Shown piece by piece: positions 1-7,383 of a DNA stretch of 64,000 nt (within the stretch, counting starts at the first letter, position 1; every line of letters begins with the position of its first letter). The position numbers and the translations under genes were made by a program. This DNA comes from Haloplanus sp. GDY1 (GTDB lineage Archaea > Halobacteriota > Halobacteria > Halobacteriales > Haloferacaceae), in the NCBI RefSeq assembly GCF_023703775.1, contig NZ_CP098514.1, positions 186,001 to 250,000 on the forward strand. Reading direction: 5' to 3'. Under the pieces are notes generated by a model. That model had not been told where the DNA came from, did not search any database, and saw nothing but the letters and a program-made list of their open reading frames with translations.

Positions 1-1
1 A

Positions 2-532
2 GCGACGGTCACGGCCGACGACCTGCCCCCGAACACGACGGTTCGCGCGACGGTGCCGATGCACGTCCCGACGACCAACCAGACGTTCAGTTACCGCCAG
101 GAGGCCCGGACGAACGCCGACGGGGAACTCTCGATGACGCTCCCCTACTCCACGACGGGGTACGACGAGTACGGCCCCGAGAACGGGTACACGAACGTCA
201 GCGTCCGCGCGGAGGGGCCGTACCTGCTCCAGACGGCGCTGCTGAACGACAACGGCTCGCTCGTCCAGTACCGCGCCCAGGTCAACGTCAGCGAGGGCCG
301 GGTCAACGGCGACGTCGCCGAGCCGAAGCCGGTGACGTTCGAGGCGCGCAACCCGCTCCAGAACATCTCGCTCAGTCCCGGCAACGACTCCGCCGAGTCG
401 CTCGACCCGGCCGAACCGGTCGCGCCGGCGGACGGGTCGACCGACGGCGAGGATCCCGACGGATCGACCGACAGTGACGCGTCGCCGACCGGACCGTCGG
501 CGCTCCGCGCACCCGATGCCGTCCGGACCTGA
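2..532 (+). CDS. aglB: Oligosaccharyltransferase AglB, C-terminal fragment (5' end outside window)
   Basis: The open frame enters from the left edge, so only the last 176 residues are present. The segment is a Thr/Asn/Tyr-rich extracellular beta-type domain; the stretch YSTTGYDEYGPENGYTNVS followed by GPY matches what I remember of the C-terminal domain of haloarchaeal AglB, the STT3-type transferase that moves a dolichol-phosphate-linked glycan onto Asn of S-layer proteins. It ends in an acidic Asp/Ser/Gly-rich tail. Transmembrane helices and the WWDYG motif would lie upstream and cannot be checked. The next gene, a DUF368 membrane protein, starts 4 bp after the stop, suggesting one operon. 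Identification rests on the C-terminus alone, so another large glycosyl or surface protein with this domain is possible. Confidence 0.65.
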   Translation, partial: ATVTADDLPPNTTVRATVPMHVPTTNQTFSYRQEARTNADGELSMTLPYSTTGYDEYGPENGYTNVSVRAEGPYLLQTALLNDNGSLVQYRAQVNVSEGRVNGDVAEPKPVTFEARNPLQNISLSPGNDSAESLDPAEPVAPADGSTDGEDPDGSTDSDASPTGPSALRAPDAVRT

Positions 533-536
533 CGGG

Positions 537-1481
537 ATGGAGCGACGCCTCCGTCCCCTGGTCGTCGTCTACCTCAAGGGGATCTGCATGGGGGCGGCCG
601 ACGCCGTCCCGGGCGTCTCGGGGGGCACCATCGCCCTCATCACCGGCATCTACGAGCGCCTGATCGCCGCCATCACCGCCGTCACGCCCGAACGGGTGTG
701 GTCGCTCCTGGCCGCGCCGCTGCCGGGCCGCCGCGACGACGCCCGGGCCGCCTTCCGGGCGGTCGACGGCTGGTTTCTCGGCGCACTCGGTGGTGGAGTT
801 CTCACGGCCGTCCTCGTGGCGACGCGGGTGCTCCACGTCGCCCTCGACGCCGAACCGGTCGTCACGTTCGGCTTCTTCTTCGGCCTGATCGCCGCCTCGG
901 CCGTCGTCCTCGCGGGCGAGGCGACCCTCGATACGCCGGGACGGGTCGGCGCCGCCGTCGCCGGCTTCCTCCTGGCCTTCCTCTCGGCCGGGCGCGCGGG
1001 GACGGCGCTCCCCTCGACGCCGCTGGTCACCGTCGCCGTCGGCGCCGTCGCCATCAGCGCGATGGTGTTGCCCGGCATCTCGGGGTCGCTCATCCTCGTC
1101 ATCCTCGGACAGTACGAGTTCCTGATCGAGCGGCTGACGGCCTTCGTCGACGCGCTCCTCGGACTCGTCGTCGGGGGCACCGTCGCCGCCGCCGTCGGCC
1201 CCGCGACCACCGTCGTCGCCTTCGGCGTCGGCGCCCTGGTCGGCCTGTTCACCGTCGCCCACGCCGTCCGCTGGGCACTCGACTGCTACCGCCACGCGAC
1301 GCTCGCCTTCCTCGTGAGCCTCGTCGTGGGCGCGCTCCGCGCCCCGGTCGTCGAGGCGGGCGAGGCGCTGGCGCCCGGGGGGTGGACGACCGACGCGATC
1401 CTCGCCTTCGCGCTCGCGGCCGTCGTCGGCGTCGTCCTCGTGGCGGCGCTCGAACGCTACACCGACGGCATCGAGATCTGA
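537..1481 (+). CDS. DUF368 membrane protein, likely polyprenyl/dolichyl-phosphate translocase
   Basis: A 314-residue polytopic membrane protein. The N-terminal motif KGICMGAADAVPGVSGGT and the second repeat VLPGISGS are the paired signatures of DUF368, with about eight hydrophobic segments between residues 15 and 310. Bacterial DUF368 proteins (PopT) are reported to return undecaprenyl phosphate across the membrane. Placement directly after aglB suggests recycling of dolichyl phosphate released by glycan transfer; that role is inferred. Start chosen at the ATG 4 bp after the aglB stop; an in-frame ATG at 516 would overlap aglB and add seven residues, and a GTG at 474 is less likely because it adds an Arg-rich stretch absent from the family. 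Confidence 0.85.
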   Translation: MERRLRPLVVVYLKGICMGAADAVPGVSGGTIALITGIYERLIAAITAVTPERVWSLLAAPLPGRRDDARAAFRAVDGWFLGALGGGVLTAVLVATRVLHVALDAEPVVTFGFFFGLIAASAVVLAGEATLDTPGRVGAAVAGFLLAFLSAGRAGTALPSTPLVTVAVGAVAISAMVLPGISGSLILVILGQYEFLIERLTAFVDALLGLVVGGTVAAAVGPATTVVAFGVGALVGLFTVAHAVRWALDCYRHATLAFLVSLVVGALRAPVVEAGEALAPGGWTTDAILAFALAAVVGVVLVAALERYTDGIEI

Positions 1482-1491
1482 TCCCGACGGC

Positions 1492-1641
1492 TCACTCCCG
1501 CGTGACCGCCAGGTTCCGCACCTCCGCCCCACACTCCGGACAGACCGTCAGGCGCTGCTCGCTCGCCTCCCGGTGGGCACACGACCGGCACTCGTAGTAG
1601 CCGCCCGCCGGAGTGTACGGATCTATGCGATTGTGACTCAT
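1492..1641 (-). CDS. Rubrerythrin-like zinc-ribbon small protein
   Basis: A 49-residue protein beginning MSHNRIDPYTPAGGYYECR. Four cysteines form two pairs, C..C (ECRSC) and CPEC, typical of the rubredoxin-like knuckle of haloarchaeal proteins named rubrerythrin-like domain-containing. It probably binds one zinc or iron atom; no enzymatic residues are present, so a redox or protein-interaction role is unknown. It lies downstream of the methyltransferase in the same direction but has its own promoter-like gap containing a palindrome at 1664-1679. Its stop lies 10 bp from the stop of the DUF368 gene on the other strand. Confidence 0.75.
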   Translation of the reverse strand: MSHNRIDPYTPAGGYYECRSCAHREASEQRLTVCPECGAEVRNLAVTRE

Positions 1642-1663
1642 ACTCACGACGGTCGTACACCGT

Positions 1664-1679
1664 ACAGTCAAATTACTGT
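1664..1679. promoter_or_regulatory. Palindrome ACAGT-N6-ACTGT in promoter of the rubrerythrin-like gene
   Basis: Perfect 5-bp arms flank an A/T-rich 6-bp core that reads as a TATA-like element on the minus strand. It sits 23-38 bp upstream of the ATG at 1641, where the archaeal TATA box is expected, so a protein bound here would block TBP. Regulator unknown. Confidence 0.35.
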
Positions 1680-1722
1680 TTCGATCGGAGTAGTGAACGT
1701 GGACGAGTCGACGGACGTTTGC

Positions 1723-2286
1723 TCAGTCGTCGAGGCGGGCGACACAGACGAACGTCTCGGGGCGGGACGCCGCGCGCTCGATAGCGAAGCCGGCGTCGGT
1801 CTGGAGGGCGACGGCGTCGCCGAGGGCGTAGGTCTCCTCGCGCGGCGGGCCGGCCTCGCCGGCGCCCGCCCGGTCCCAGTCGACGGTGACGAGGCGGCCC
1901 CCCGGGCGGAGGACGCGAGCGACCTCGGCCATCGCCTCGGGATCCGCGAACTCGTGGAAGGTCATCGTCGAGACGGCGGCGTCGAGTTCGCCGTCGCCGA
2001 ACGGCAGGTCGGCGGCGTCCGCCTCGACGAGTTCGACCCCGTCCGGGACGCCCTTCTCGCGGTAGCGGTCGTGCATCTCGGCCTGCACGTCGACGGCGTA
2101 GGCCGTCCCGACGTGCGGGGCCAGGTCGTCGGTGTAGAAGCCGGTGCCGCTCCCGAGGTCCGCCACCCGCATGCCCGGATCCGGCGCGAGGAGCGCGTGG
2201 AGTTCCTCGCGCGAGCAGTAGCGGTACCGGGTCGCGGCGTCCTCCAGTTTGTCGGCCCGGTCGCTGTCGAAGGTGTGAAAGCCCAT
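1723..2286 (-). CDS. Class I SAM-dependent methyltransferase
   Basis: A 187-residue Rossmann-fold methyltransferase of the Methyltransf_11/25 type. Motif I is VADLGSGTGFYTDDL (about residues 40-54), the acidic end of beta-2 is AVDVQAEM, motif post-I LVEADAADLPF, and motif III includes LRPGGRLVTVDW. The substrate is not predictable: the family includes menaquinone, lipid, arsenite and small-molecule methyltransferases. No arsenite-type cysteines are seen. The gene is monocistronic or leads into the rubrerythrin-like gene 81 bp downstream. Confidence 0.85.
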   Translation of the reverse strand: MGFHTFDSDRADKLEDAATRYRYCSREELHALLAPDPGMRVADLGSGTGFYTDDLAPHVGTAYAVDVQAEMHDRYREKGVPDGVELVEADAADLPFGDGELDAAVSTMTFHEFADPEAMAEVARVLRPGGRLVTVDWDRAGAGEAGPPREETYALGDAVALQTDAGFAIERAASRPETFVCVARLDD

Positions 2287-2378
2287 ACGCCCCGCTGCGT
2301 CCGGGTGGGCATAAGTCCCACGTGCGGCGACGGTGCCCCGACGGTAGGGTTAAATCCCCGCCAACCGCTCTTTCGGCC

Positions 2379-2585
2379 ATGGGCGTGACCATCAGGAAAC
2401 CCACCGCCCGCCAGTGCGAGGACTGTGGCCGGCGGGAGGTCTGGAACGACGCGACGAGCACGTGGCGCATCGCCGTCGACGACGGCGGCGAGCGACTCGT
2501 CGGCGAGGTGTACTGCATCCACGAGTGGGACATCAACGGCACGTTCGTCCCCATCGAGGGGGACGCCGCCGACGCCGACGCGTGA
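2379..2585 (+). CDS. HEWD family small zinc-ribbon protein
   Basis: A 68-residue haloarchaeal protein. It carries an N-terminal CEDCG knuckle and the sequence HEWDINGTFVP that names the HEWD family. Function is unknown; the single CxxC plus the conserved Cys/His (YCIHEW) could bind zinc. Start chosen at the ATG at 2379 because a TATA-like TTAAAT lies at 2350-2355, about 27 bp upstream, giving a leaderless transcript; the longer frame from 2322 runs through that promoter. Its TGA overlaps the GTG of cutA, so the two are translationally coupled. Confidence 0.8.
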   Translation: MGVTIRKPTARQCEDCGRREVWNDATSTWRIAVDDGGERLVGEVYCIHEWDINGTFVPIEGDAADADA

Positions 2586-2893
2586 CCACCACCGCCCTCG
2601 TCACCGCGCCGCCGGCGGAGGCGCGGGAACTGGCGCGCCGACTCGTCGACCGGCGACTCGCCGCCTGCGTCAACCTCGTCCCCTGCACCTCGATCTATCG
2701 GTGGGAGGGTTCGGTCGCGGAGGACGACGAGGCGATCCTCCTCGCGAAGACGACCGAGGACCGGTTCGACGAACTCGTCGACCGGATCGTCGAGTGGCAC
2801 TCCTACGACGTACCCTGCGTCGAGCGCGTCGACGTCGCGGACGCCCACGAACCGTTCGCGTCGTGGTGTGCCGAGGCCGTCGCGGAGGAGTGA
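2582..2893 (+). CDS. cutA: Divalent-cation tolerance protein CutA
   Basis: A 103-residue CutA1 protein: TALVTAPP, then LVDRRLAACVNLVPCTSIYRWEGSV, ILLAKTT and WHSYDVPC are the standard family blocks. CutA forms a ferredoxin-like trimer linked in bacteria to copper tolerance; its biochemical role in archaea is unclear. Length is usual for the family. Starts at a GTG overlapping the HEWD stop (GTGA). The stop abuts the stop of the convergent HPP gene with no spacer. Confidence 0.9.
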   Translation: MTTTALVTAPPAEARELARRLVDRRLAACVNLVPCTSIYRWEGSVAEDDEAILLAKTTEDRFDELVDRIVEWHSYDVPCVERVDVADAHEPFASWCAEAVAEE

Positions 2894-3415
2894 TCACTCG
2901 GCGTACGCCGGGTGGGTGTCGCCGACCAGTCGCTCGAACGCCCGGATGGCGACCCCGTGGACCTCGACCAGGACGACGACGCTGGCGACGATGATGGCCA
3001 CCTGCCGGGGCGTCGAGAGGAGGCCCAGGGAGACGATGAGCGTCGTCGCGCACGCGGGGGCGTGGGTCGTGTCCGTGGCGATCATCCCCCACGCCGTCAG
3101 GACGATGGACAGCACGCCGCTGCCGACGAGGTGGAGGGCGCCCGGGGAGAGCGCCGCGGGCGTCGTCGTGAGCGTCACGCCGGCGCCGAACAGGGTGTAG
3201 GAGAGCAGGCCGGCGACGCCGCCGATCAGGTGACTCCCGACGACCCGGTAGGTCCGGGTGCGCTCGCCCCGGCGCTCGAACGCGAGGACGAACGCCGAGG
3301 GGCCGAGGCTCGGGAAGACGAACGGCTGGCCGCTCGCCCACGTGACGGCGCCGAGGACGGTGAACAGGACGCCGGCGTAGAGGCTGGTCCCGAGGCGGCG
3401 ACGGCTCGGCGTCAC
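2894..3415 (-). CDS. HPP family membrane protein
   Basis: A protein of about 173 residues with four to five hydrophobic helices. The motif FPSLGPSAFVLAF and the segment TDTTHAPACATTLIVSLG match the HPP family, named for a conserved His-Pro-Pro (here HAP) and including a plastid/cyanobacterial nitrite transporter. Transport specificity here is unknown. I chose the GTG at 3415 because it overlaps the TGA of the upstream gene (GTGA); a GTG at 3421 would add two residues. It forms an operon with pgp. Confidence 0.8.
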   Translation of the reverse strand: MTPSRRRLGTSLYAGVLFTVLGAVTWASGQPFVFPSLGPSAFVLAFERRGERTRTYRVVGSHLIGGVAGLLSYTLFGAGVTLTTTPAALSPGALHLVGSGVLSIVLTAWGMIATDTTHAPACATTLIVSLGLLSTPRQVAIIVASVVVLVEVHGVAIRAFERLVGDTHPAYAE

Positions 3416-4080
3416 GAACACGCCGCGAGGGCTTCGAGCGTCCCGTCCATGTGTGTCCCCTCGGTGACCGAATCCGCGGCGGCCCGCGCCCGGTCGTCGG
3501 CGTTCGCCACCGCGAACGACCGCCCGGCGACCTCGAACGTGGAGACGTCGTTCTCGCTGTCGCCGACGGCGACGAACTCGGCGGGGTCGCGGCCGAGCGT
3601 CTCGGCGACCGACCGGAGGCCGTCGCCCTTCTCGACCCCCGGCGCCTTGAGGTGGTAGGCGTAGCCGGTGTCGACCACCTCGAGGCCGAACTCCTCGGCG
3701 ACGGCCCGGAGGAGCGCCTCGTCGGCGTCGAGACGGATCGCCACCTCCGTCTCACGCCACCGGTTGACCGTGTCGGCCGCCCCCCACCCGAGGTCACCGC
3801 CCCGGTCGACGAACGCCCGCGCGGCCGTCCGGGGGCGGTCGGCCTCGTCCACCGTCACGGTCACCTCGTCGTCGGCGTAGACCACGCCGCCGTTCTCCGC
3901 GATCACCCGCTCCGGGATGTCCACGAAGTGACAGAGCGCGACCGGATACGGGAACGCCTTGCCCGTCGCGAGGACGACGGGCGCGTCCCACCCGCGAAGC
4001 GCCTCGAACGCCCGCGGATCGATCCCTCCCTCGGGCCTCGTCAGCGTCCCGTCGATGTCGAGCACGAGCGGCGGAGCCAT
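3412..4080 (-). CDS. pgp: Phosphoglycolate phosphatase, archaeal HAD type
   Basis: A 222-residue HAD-superfamily phosphatase with a type IIB cap. Motif I is DIDGTLT (nucleophile Asp8, acid Asp10), motif II lies in VVLATGK, motif III Lys in VEKGDGL, and motif IV is GDSENDVSTF. Length and order fit the archaeal phosphoglycolate phosphatase family (TIGR01487), which hydrolyses 2-phosphoglycolate; sugar-phosphate or mannosyl-3-phosphoglycerate phosphatases are close relatives. Start at the ATG at 4080; the frame stays open far upstream only as an artefact of high GC. A 17-bp tandem repeat begins 57 bp upstream of the start. Confidence 0.85.
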   Translation of the reverse strand: MAPPLVLDIDGTLTRPEGGIDPRAFEALRGWDAPVVLATGKAFPYPVALCHFVDIPERVIAENGGVVYADDEVTVTVDEADRPRTAARAFVDRGGDLGWGAADTVNRWRETEVAIRLDADEALLRAVAEEFGLEVVDTGYAYHLKAPGVEKGDGLRSVAETLGRDPAEFVAVGDSENDVSTFEVAGRSFAVANADDRARAAADSVTEGTHMDGTLEALAACS

Positions 4081-4137
4081 ACCCCCACTCTGCGCCGGGG
4101 GCGTGATAAGCGACGCGTCACGGACTCGCCCCCGTCG

Positions 4138-4281
4138 GTGCCGTGGTCCCGCCAGTGCCGTGGTCCCGCCAGTGCCGTGGTCCCGCCAGTGCCGTGGTCC
4201 CGCCAGTGCCGTGGTCCCGCCAGTGCCGTGGTCCCGCCAGTGCCGTGGTCCCGCCAGTGCCGTGGCCCCACCGGTGCCGTG
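4138..4281. repeat. 17-bp minisatellite, 7 perfect copies plus degenerate copies
   Basis: The unit GTGCCGTGGTCCCGCCA is repeated seven times without a change (4138-4256), followed by one diverged copy and an 8-bp partial copy. It fills most of the 228-bp divergent intergenic region between pgp and the FAD dehydrogenase, ending 27 bp before the ATG at 4309. Units are not multiples of three, so the apparent ORFs through it are not genes. There are no spacers, so it is not a CRISPR. Confidence 0.95.
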
Positions 4282-4308
4282 AAGTGAGGGGCACCCCCAC
4301 GCTCGCGT

Positions 4309-5526
4309 ATGCGAACGACCGTCCTCGTGATCGGCGGCGGCGCGACGGGCGTCGGCGTCGCCCGGGACCTCGCGCTCCGCGGCGTCGACGTGACGCTCGT
4401 GGAGCGTGGTCCCCTCGCGGCCGGCACCACCGGCCGCTCGCACGGCGTCCTCCACAGCGGCGCCCGGTACGCCGAGGCCGACCCCGACGACGCCGCCGCC
4501 TGCCTCGCCGAGAACCGCATCCTCCGGGAGGTGGCGCCCGCCTGCGTCCGCGAGACCGGCGGCTACTTCCTCCAGTTGGACGGCGACGACCCCGACTACT
4601 TCGAGCGAAAGCGCCGGGCCTGTGCCGACCTCGGCATGGGGGCGACGGTCCTCGACGGCGACGAACTCCGCGACCGGGTGCCGGCGGCGAGTCCCGCCGT
4701 CTCCCGCGCCCTCGCCGTCCCCGACGCCGTGATTTCGCCCGCGCGACTGGTCGTCGCGAACGCCGTCGACGCCCGCGAGGCGGGCGCGACGATCCACACG
4801 GGCGCGCCGGTCGAGTCGATCAGCGTCGACGACGGTCGGGTCCGGAGCGTCGAGGTGGGCGGTGACCTCGACGCGACGGTCGAGGCGGCGGCCGTCGTGA
4901 ACGCGACCGGCCCGTGGGCCGAGCGGTGTGCCCGCCTCGCGGGCGTCTCGGTCCCCATGCGCCCGACGCGGGGGGTCATGGTCGCCGTCGAGAACCCCGG
5001 CGTCGACGCCGTGTTGAACCGGTGTCGGCCGCCGGCCGACGGCGACATCGTGGTCCCCCGCCCCGACGAGGTGGTACTCGGCACCACGAGCGTCGCTGTC
5101 GACGACCCCGACGACTTCGAGCGGTCGGCCGCGGAGGTCGAGCGCACGGTGTCGGAGTGTGCGGCCATGTGCCCCGCCGTGGCCGACGCGCCGACCGTCC
5201 GGACGTACTGGGGCGTCCGGCCGCTGTACGCCCCGGACGACCCCGACGACGCCCGCGCCATCTCCCGCGGGTTCGCCCTGCTGGATCACGCCGCCGACGG
5301 CGCCGAGGGGCTCTATACGGTCGTCGGGGGCAAACTCACCACCTACCGTCGGATGGCCGAGGCGACGGCCGACCGGGTGTGTGACCGCCTCGGCGTCTCG
5401 GCCACCTGTCGCACCGCGGACCGGCCGCTCCCCGGACACGACGACCCCGACCGCCTCGACGACCTCGTCGGCGAATTCGGCGTCGACGCGCCGGCCGACG
5501 GCGTGGGCGAGGGGACGCCCCGCTGA
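4309..5526 (+). CDS. FAD-dependent oxidoreductase, GlpA/DAO family
   Basis: A 405-residue flavoprotein. The N-terminal FAD motif is VIGGGATGVG (residues 7-16), followed by LVERGPLAAGTTGRSHGVLHSGARYA, characteristic of glycerol-3-phosphate dehydrogenase GlpA/GlpD; a C-terminal GGKLTTYRRMAE segment closes the FAD site. It therefore probably oxidises glycerol-3-phosphate or a similar hydroxy acid. Haloarchaeal GlpA is longer, about 570 residues, with a C-terminal iron-sulfur (BFD-like) domain; this one lacks that domain and has no glpB, glpC or glpK neighbours. It may be a paralogue with another substrate. Downstream gene is convergent. Confidence 0.75.
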   Translation: MRTTVLVIGGGATGVGVARDLALRGVDVTLVERGPLAAGTTGRSHGVLHSGARYAEADPDDAAACLAENRILREVAPACVRETGGYFLQLDGDDPDYFERKRRACADLGMGATVLDGDELRDRVPAASPAVSRALAVPDAVISPARLVVANAVDAREAGATIHTGAPVESISVDDGRVRSVEVGGDLDATVEAAAVVNATGPWAERCARLAGVSVPMRPTRGVMVAVENPGVDAVLNRCRPPADGDIVVPRPDEVVLGTTSVAVDDPDDFERSAAEVERTVSECAAMCPAVADAPTVRTYWGVRPLYAPDDPDDARAISRGFALLDHAADGAEGLYTVVGGKLTTYRRMAEATADRVCDRLGVSATCRTADRPLPGHDDPDRLDDLVGEFGVDAPADGVGEGTPR

Positions 5527-5545
5527 CCGCGAGCGGCCGCCGCCC

Positions 5546-6094
5546 TCACCAGTGGACCACGTACGTACAGCGGTCCGCACCCTCCCGACGACAGCGCTCC
5601 CCCCGTTCCTCGACGAACACGAACGACTCGACGGGGGAGTACTGCCTCGCGACGGCCCGGATCAGCCCGCGGTCGAACGGGCACGGATACGGATTCCGGC
5701 ACTCGACCCGGCCGCGCCCGTCCGCGACCTTCTCGAACCGGTAGTGACCGATCTCGCCGCCGCGGTGGTTGCGGTGGTAGGCGTCGTCGATGGAGCGCAG
5801 GCCCTCGGCGACGCCCGAGACGCCGCTCGGCCACCTCGCGACCGCCGGGATCTGCTCGCCCAGCCGATCCAGCAGGTGTGGCTCCAGTTCCTCGGCGATC
5901 GTCGCCAGCACGTCGAGTTCGGCCCCCTGTGGATACCAGTCGTCGGGATTGGGATCGTCGATGCCCTTCTCGGACAGCGCCGCCCGCACCCGGGTTCGGT
6001 ACTCCTCGCGGAACCGCGAGAGCCCCGATTCGATGGCGATGATGACTCTCCCGCGGGCCTCGACCCCCTCCTCGAACGGTTCGTACTGAGCCAT
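5546..6094 (-). CDS. Conserved haloarchaeal protein of unknown function
   Basis: A 182-residue soluble protein, family not recognised. The first third is predicted alpha-helical (YEPFEEGVEARGRVIIAIE). The C-terminal third has CPFDRGLIRAVARQY and ends with CRREGADRCTYVVHW; a Cys-x(n)-G-x-x-x-C-x-y-x-x-x-W ending resembles V4R-like small-molecule-binding domains, but this is only a visual similarity. Start at the ATG at 6094. It follows the glmU-like gene by 62 bp in the same direction, so it could be the last gene of the amino-sugar operon. Confidence 0.6.
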   Translation of the reverse strand: MAQYEPFEEGVEARGRVIIAIESGLSRFREEYRTRVRAALSEKGIDDPNPDDWYPQGAELDVLATIAEELEPHLLDRLGEQIPAVARWPSGVSGVAEGLRSIDDAYHRNHRGGEIGHYRFEKVADGRGRVECRNPYPCPFDRGLIRAVARQYSPVESFVFVEERGERCRREGADRCTYVVHW

Positions 6095-6156
6095 GGGCGT
6101 GTCGGCTCTCCCGTCCACGTATTCCCTACCTGTCAATAAACGTTCGTGCCGCTCGC

Positions 6157-7347
6157 TCAGGCCGACCGATCGCGGTCCCGTCGAACCGTCTCGCCCGGCG
6201 TCGTCCGCGCGCCGGTGCCGAGGACGACCCCCGCGTTCAGCGCCGTCTCGATCCCCGTCTTGGCGTCGTCGCCGCAGACGACGCCGAACTTCCGCCGGCC
6301 CGTCGAGGTGGGGTCGCCCTTCACGCGGACGACCACCGGCTGGTCGTCGTGACGCAGGTTCGCGACGGTCGTTCCGGCGCCGAAGTTCACGTCCCGCCCC
6401 AGGACGCTGTCGCCGACGTACGAGAGGTGCCCGACCGTCGCGCCCGCCATCAGCACGCTGTTTTTCACCTCGACGCCGTGGCCCACCGTCGCCCCCTCGC
6501 CGACGAGCGTCGCGCCGCGGACGTAGGCGTTCGGGCCGACGGACGCGCCGGCGCGGACGAGCGCCGGCCCCTCGATCACCACCCCCGCGTCGACGGACGC
6601 CCCGTCCTCGACGACGACTGGGCCCCGGAGGTCGGCGTCCGGGTGGACCTCCCCCTCGATCCGGCGATCCAACTCGCCCAGCTTCCACTCGTTGGCCGCC
6701 AGGAGTTCCCACGGCCGCCCCACGTCGAGCCAGCGCTCGACGGTCACCGCTCGCATCTCGACGGCGCCGCAGGCCCTGGTCAGCACGTCCGTGAGTTCCA
6801 ACTCGCCGCGGTCGCTCTCGCCCACGTCCAGCCAGTCCCGCGCCGCCGCCGGGAAGACGTACGCGCCGGCGTTGACGAGGTCCGAGGCGGGGTCGTCGGG
6901 CTTCTCGACGACGCCGCGGACGCGGCCGTCCCCGTCGGTCTCCAGCACGCCGTAGTTGCTCGGATCGTCGACCCGTGCGGCGCCGACCCCGGGGCCGGCG
7001 TCGTAGAGCCGCGAGAGCGACGCGCGGTCGTAGAGCACGTCGCCGTTCAGGACGGCGAAGGGGGCGTCGTCGAGGCGGTCGCGGGCCGCCCGGACCGCGT
7101 CGGCCGTGCCGCGCTGGCGCTCCTGCGTGACGAACTCGACGGTCGTGCGGTCGCCGAGGGCGTCACGGACGGCGTCGGCGCCGTAGCCGACGACGACGAC
7201 GACCCGAGCGGCGCCCGCCGCCTCGGCCGCGTCGACGACGTGTTCGACGAGCGTGCGGTCGGCGACCGGAACGGTCGGTTTCGGCCGACGGTCGGTGAGC
7301 GGGCGCAGCCGCGTCCCCTCGCCGGCCGCGAGGACGACTGTCTGCAT
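6157..7347 (-). CDS. glmU: Bifunctional sugar-1-phosphate nucleotidylyltransferase/acetyltransferase (GlmU-like)
   Basis: A 396-residue enzyme. The N-terminal half is a nucleotidyltransferase: VVLAAGEGTRLRPLT with Arg and KPTVPVADR, FAVLNGDVLY for metal binding, and NAGAYVF. The C-terminal half is a left-handed beta helix of hexapeptide repeats (about residues 235-370), ending VNFGAGTTVANLRHDD and GRRKFGVVCGDD, as in archaeal GlmU that makes UDP-GlcNAc from glucosamine-1-phosphate. It follows glmS by 36 bp in the same direction, which supports the amino-sugar role. A second, similar enzyme lies upstream of glmS; which one is the housekeeping GlmU cannot be settled by eye. Confidence 0.85.
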   Translation of the reverse strand: MQTVVLAAGEGTRLRPLTDRRPKPTVPVADRTLVEHVVDAAEAAGAARVVVVVGYGADAVRDALGDRTTVEFVTQERQRGTADAVRAARDRLDDAPFAVLNGDVLYDRASLSRLYDAGPGVGAARVDDPSNYGVLETDGDGRVRGVVEKPDDPASDLVNAGAYVFPAAARDWLDVGESDRGELELTDVLTRACGAVEMRAVTVERWLDVGRPWELLAANEWKLGELDRRIEGEVHPDADLRGPVVVEDGASVDAGVVIEGPALVRAGASVGPNAYVRGATLVGEGATVGHGVEVKNSVLMAGATVGHLSYVGDSVLGRDVNFGAGTTVANLRHDDQPVVVRVKGDPTSTGRRKFGVVCGDDAKTGIETALNAGVVLGTGARTTPGETVRRDRDRSA

Positions 7348-7383
7348 AGCGGTGAGAGGGCGAGCGCCGACAAAGGGGTTTCT

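Noticed and set aside
4138-4281. Possible CRISPR array or repeat protein
   Set aside because: Units are contiguous with no spacers, and 17 bp is not a multiple of three so no single protein repeat exists.
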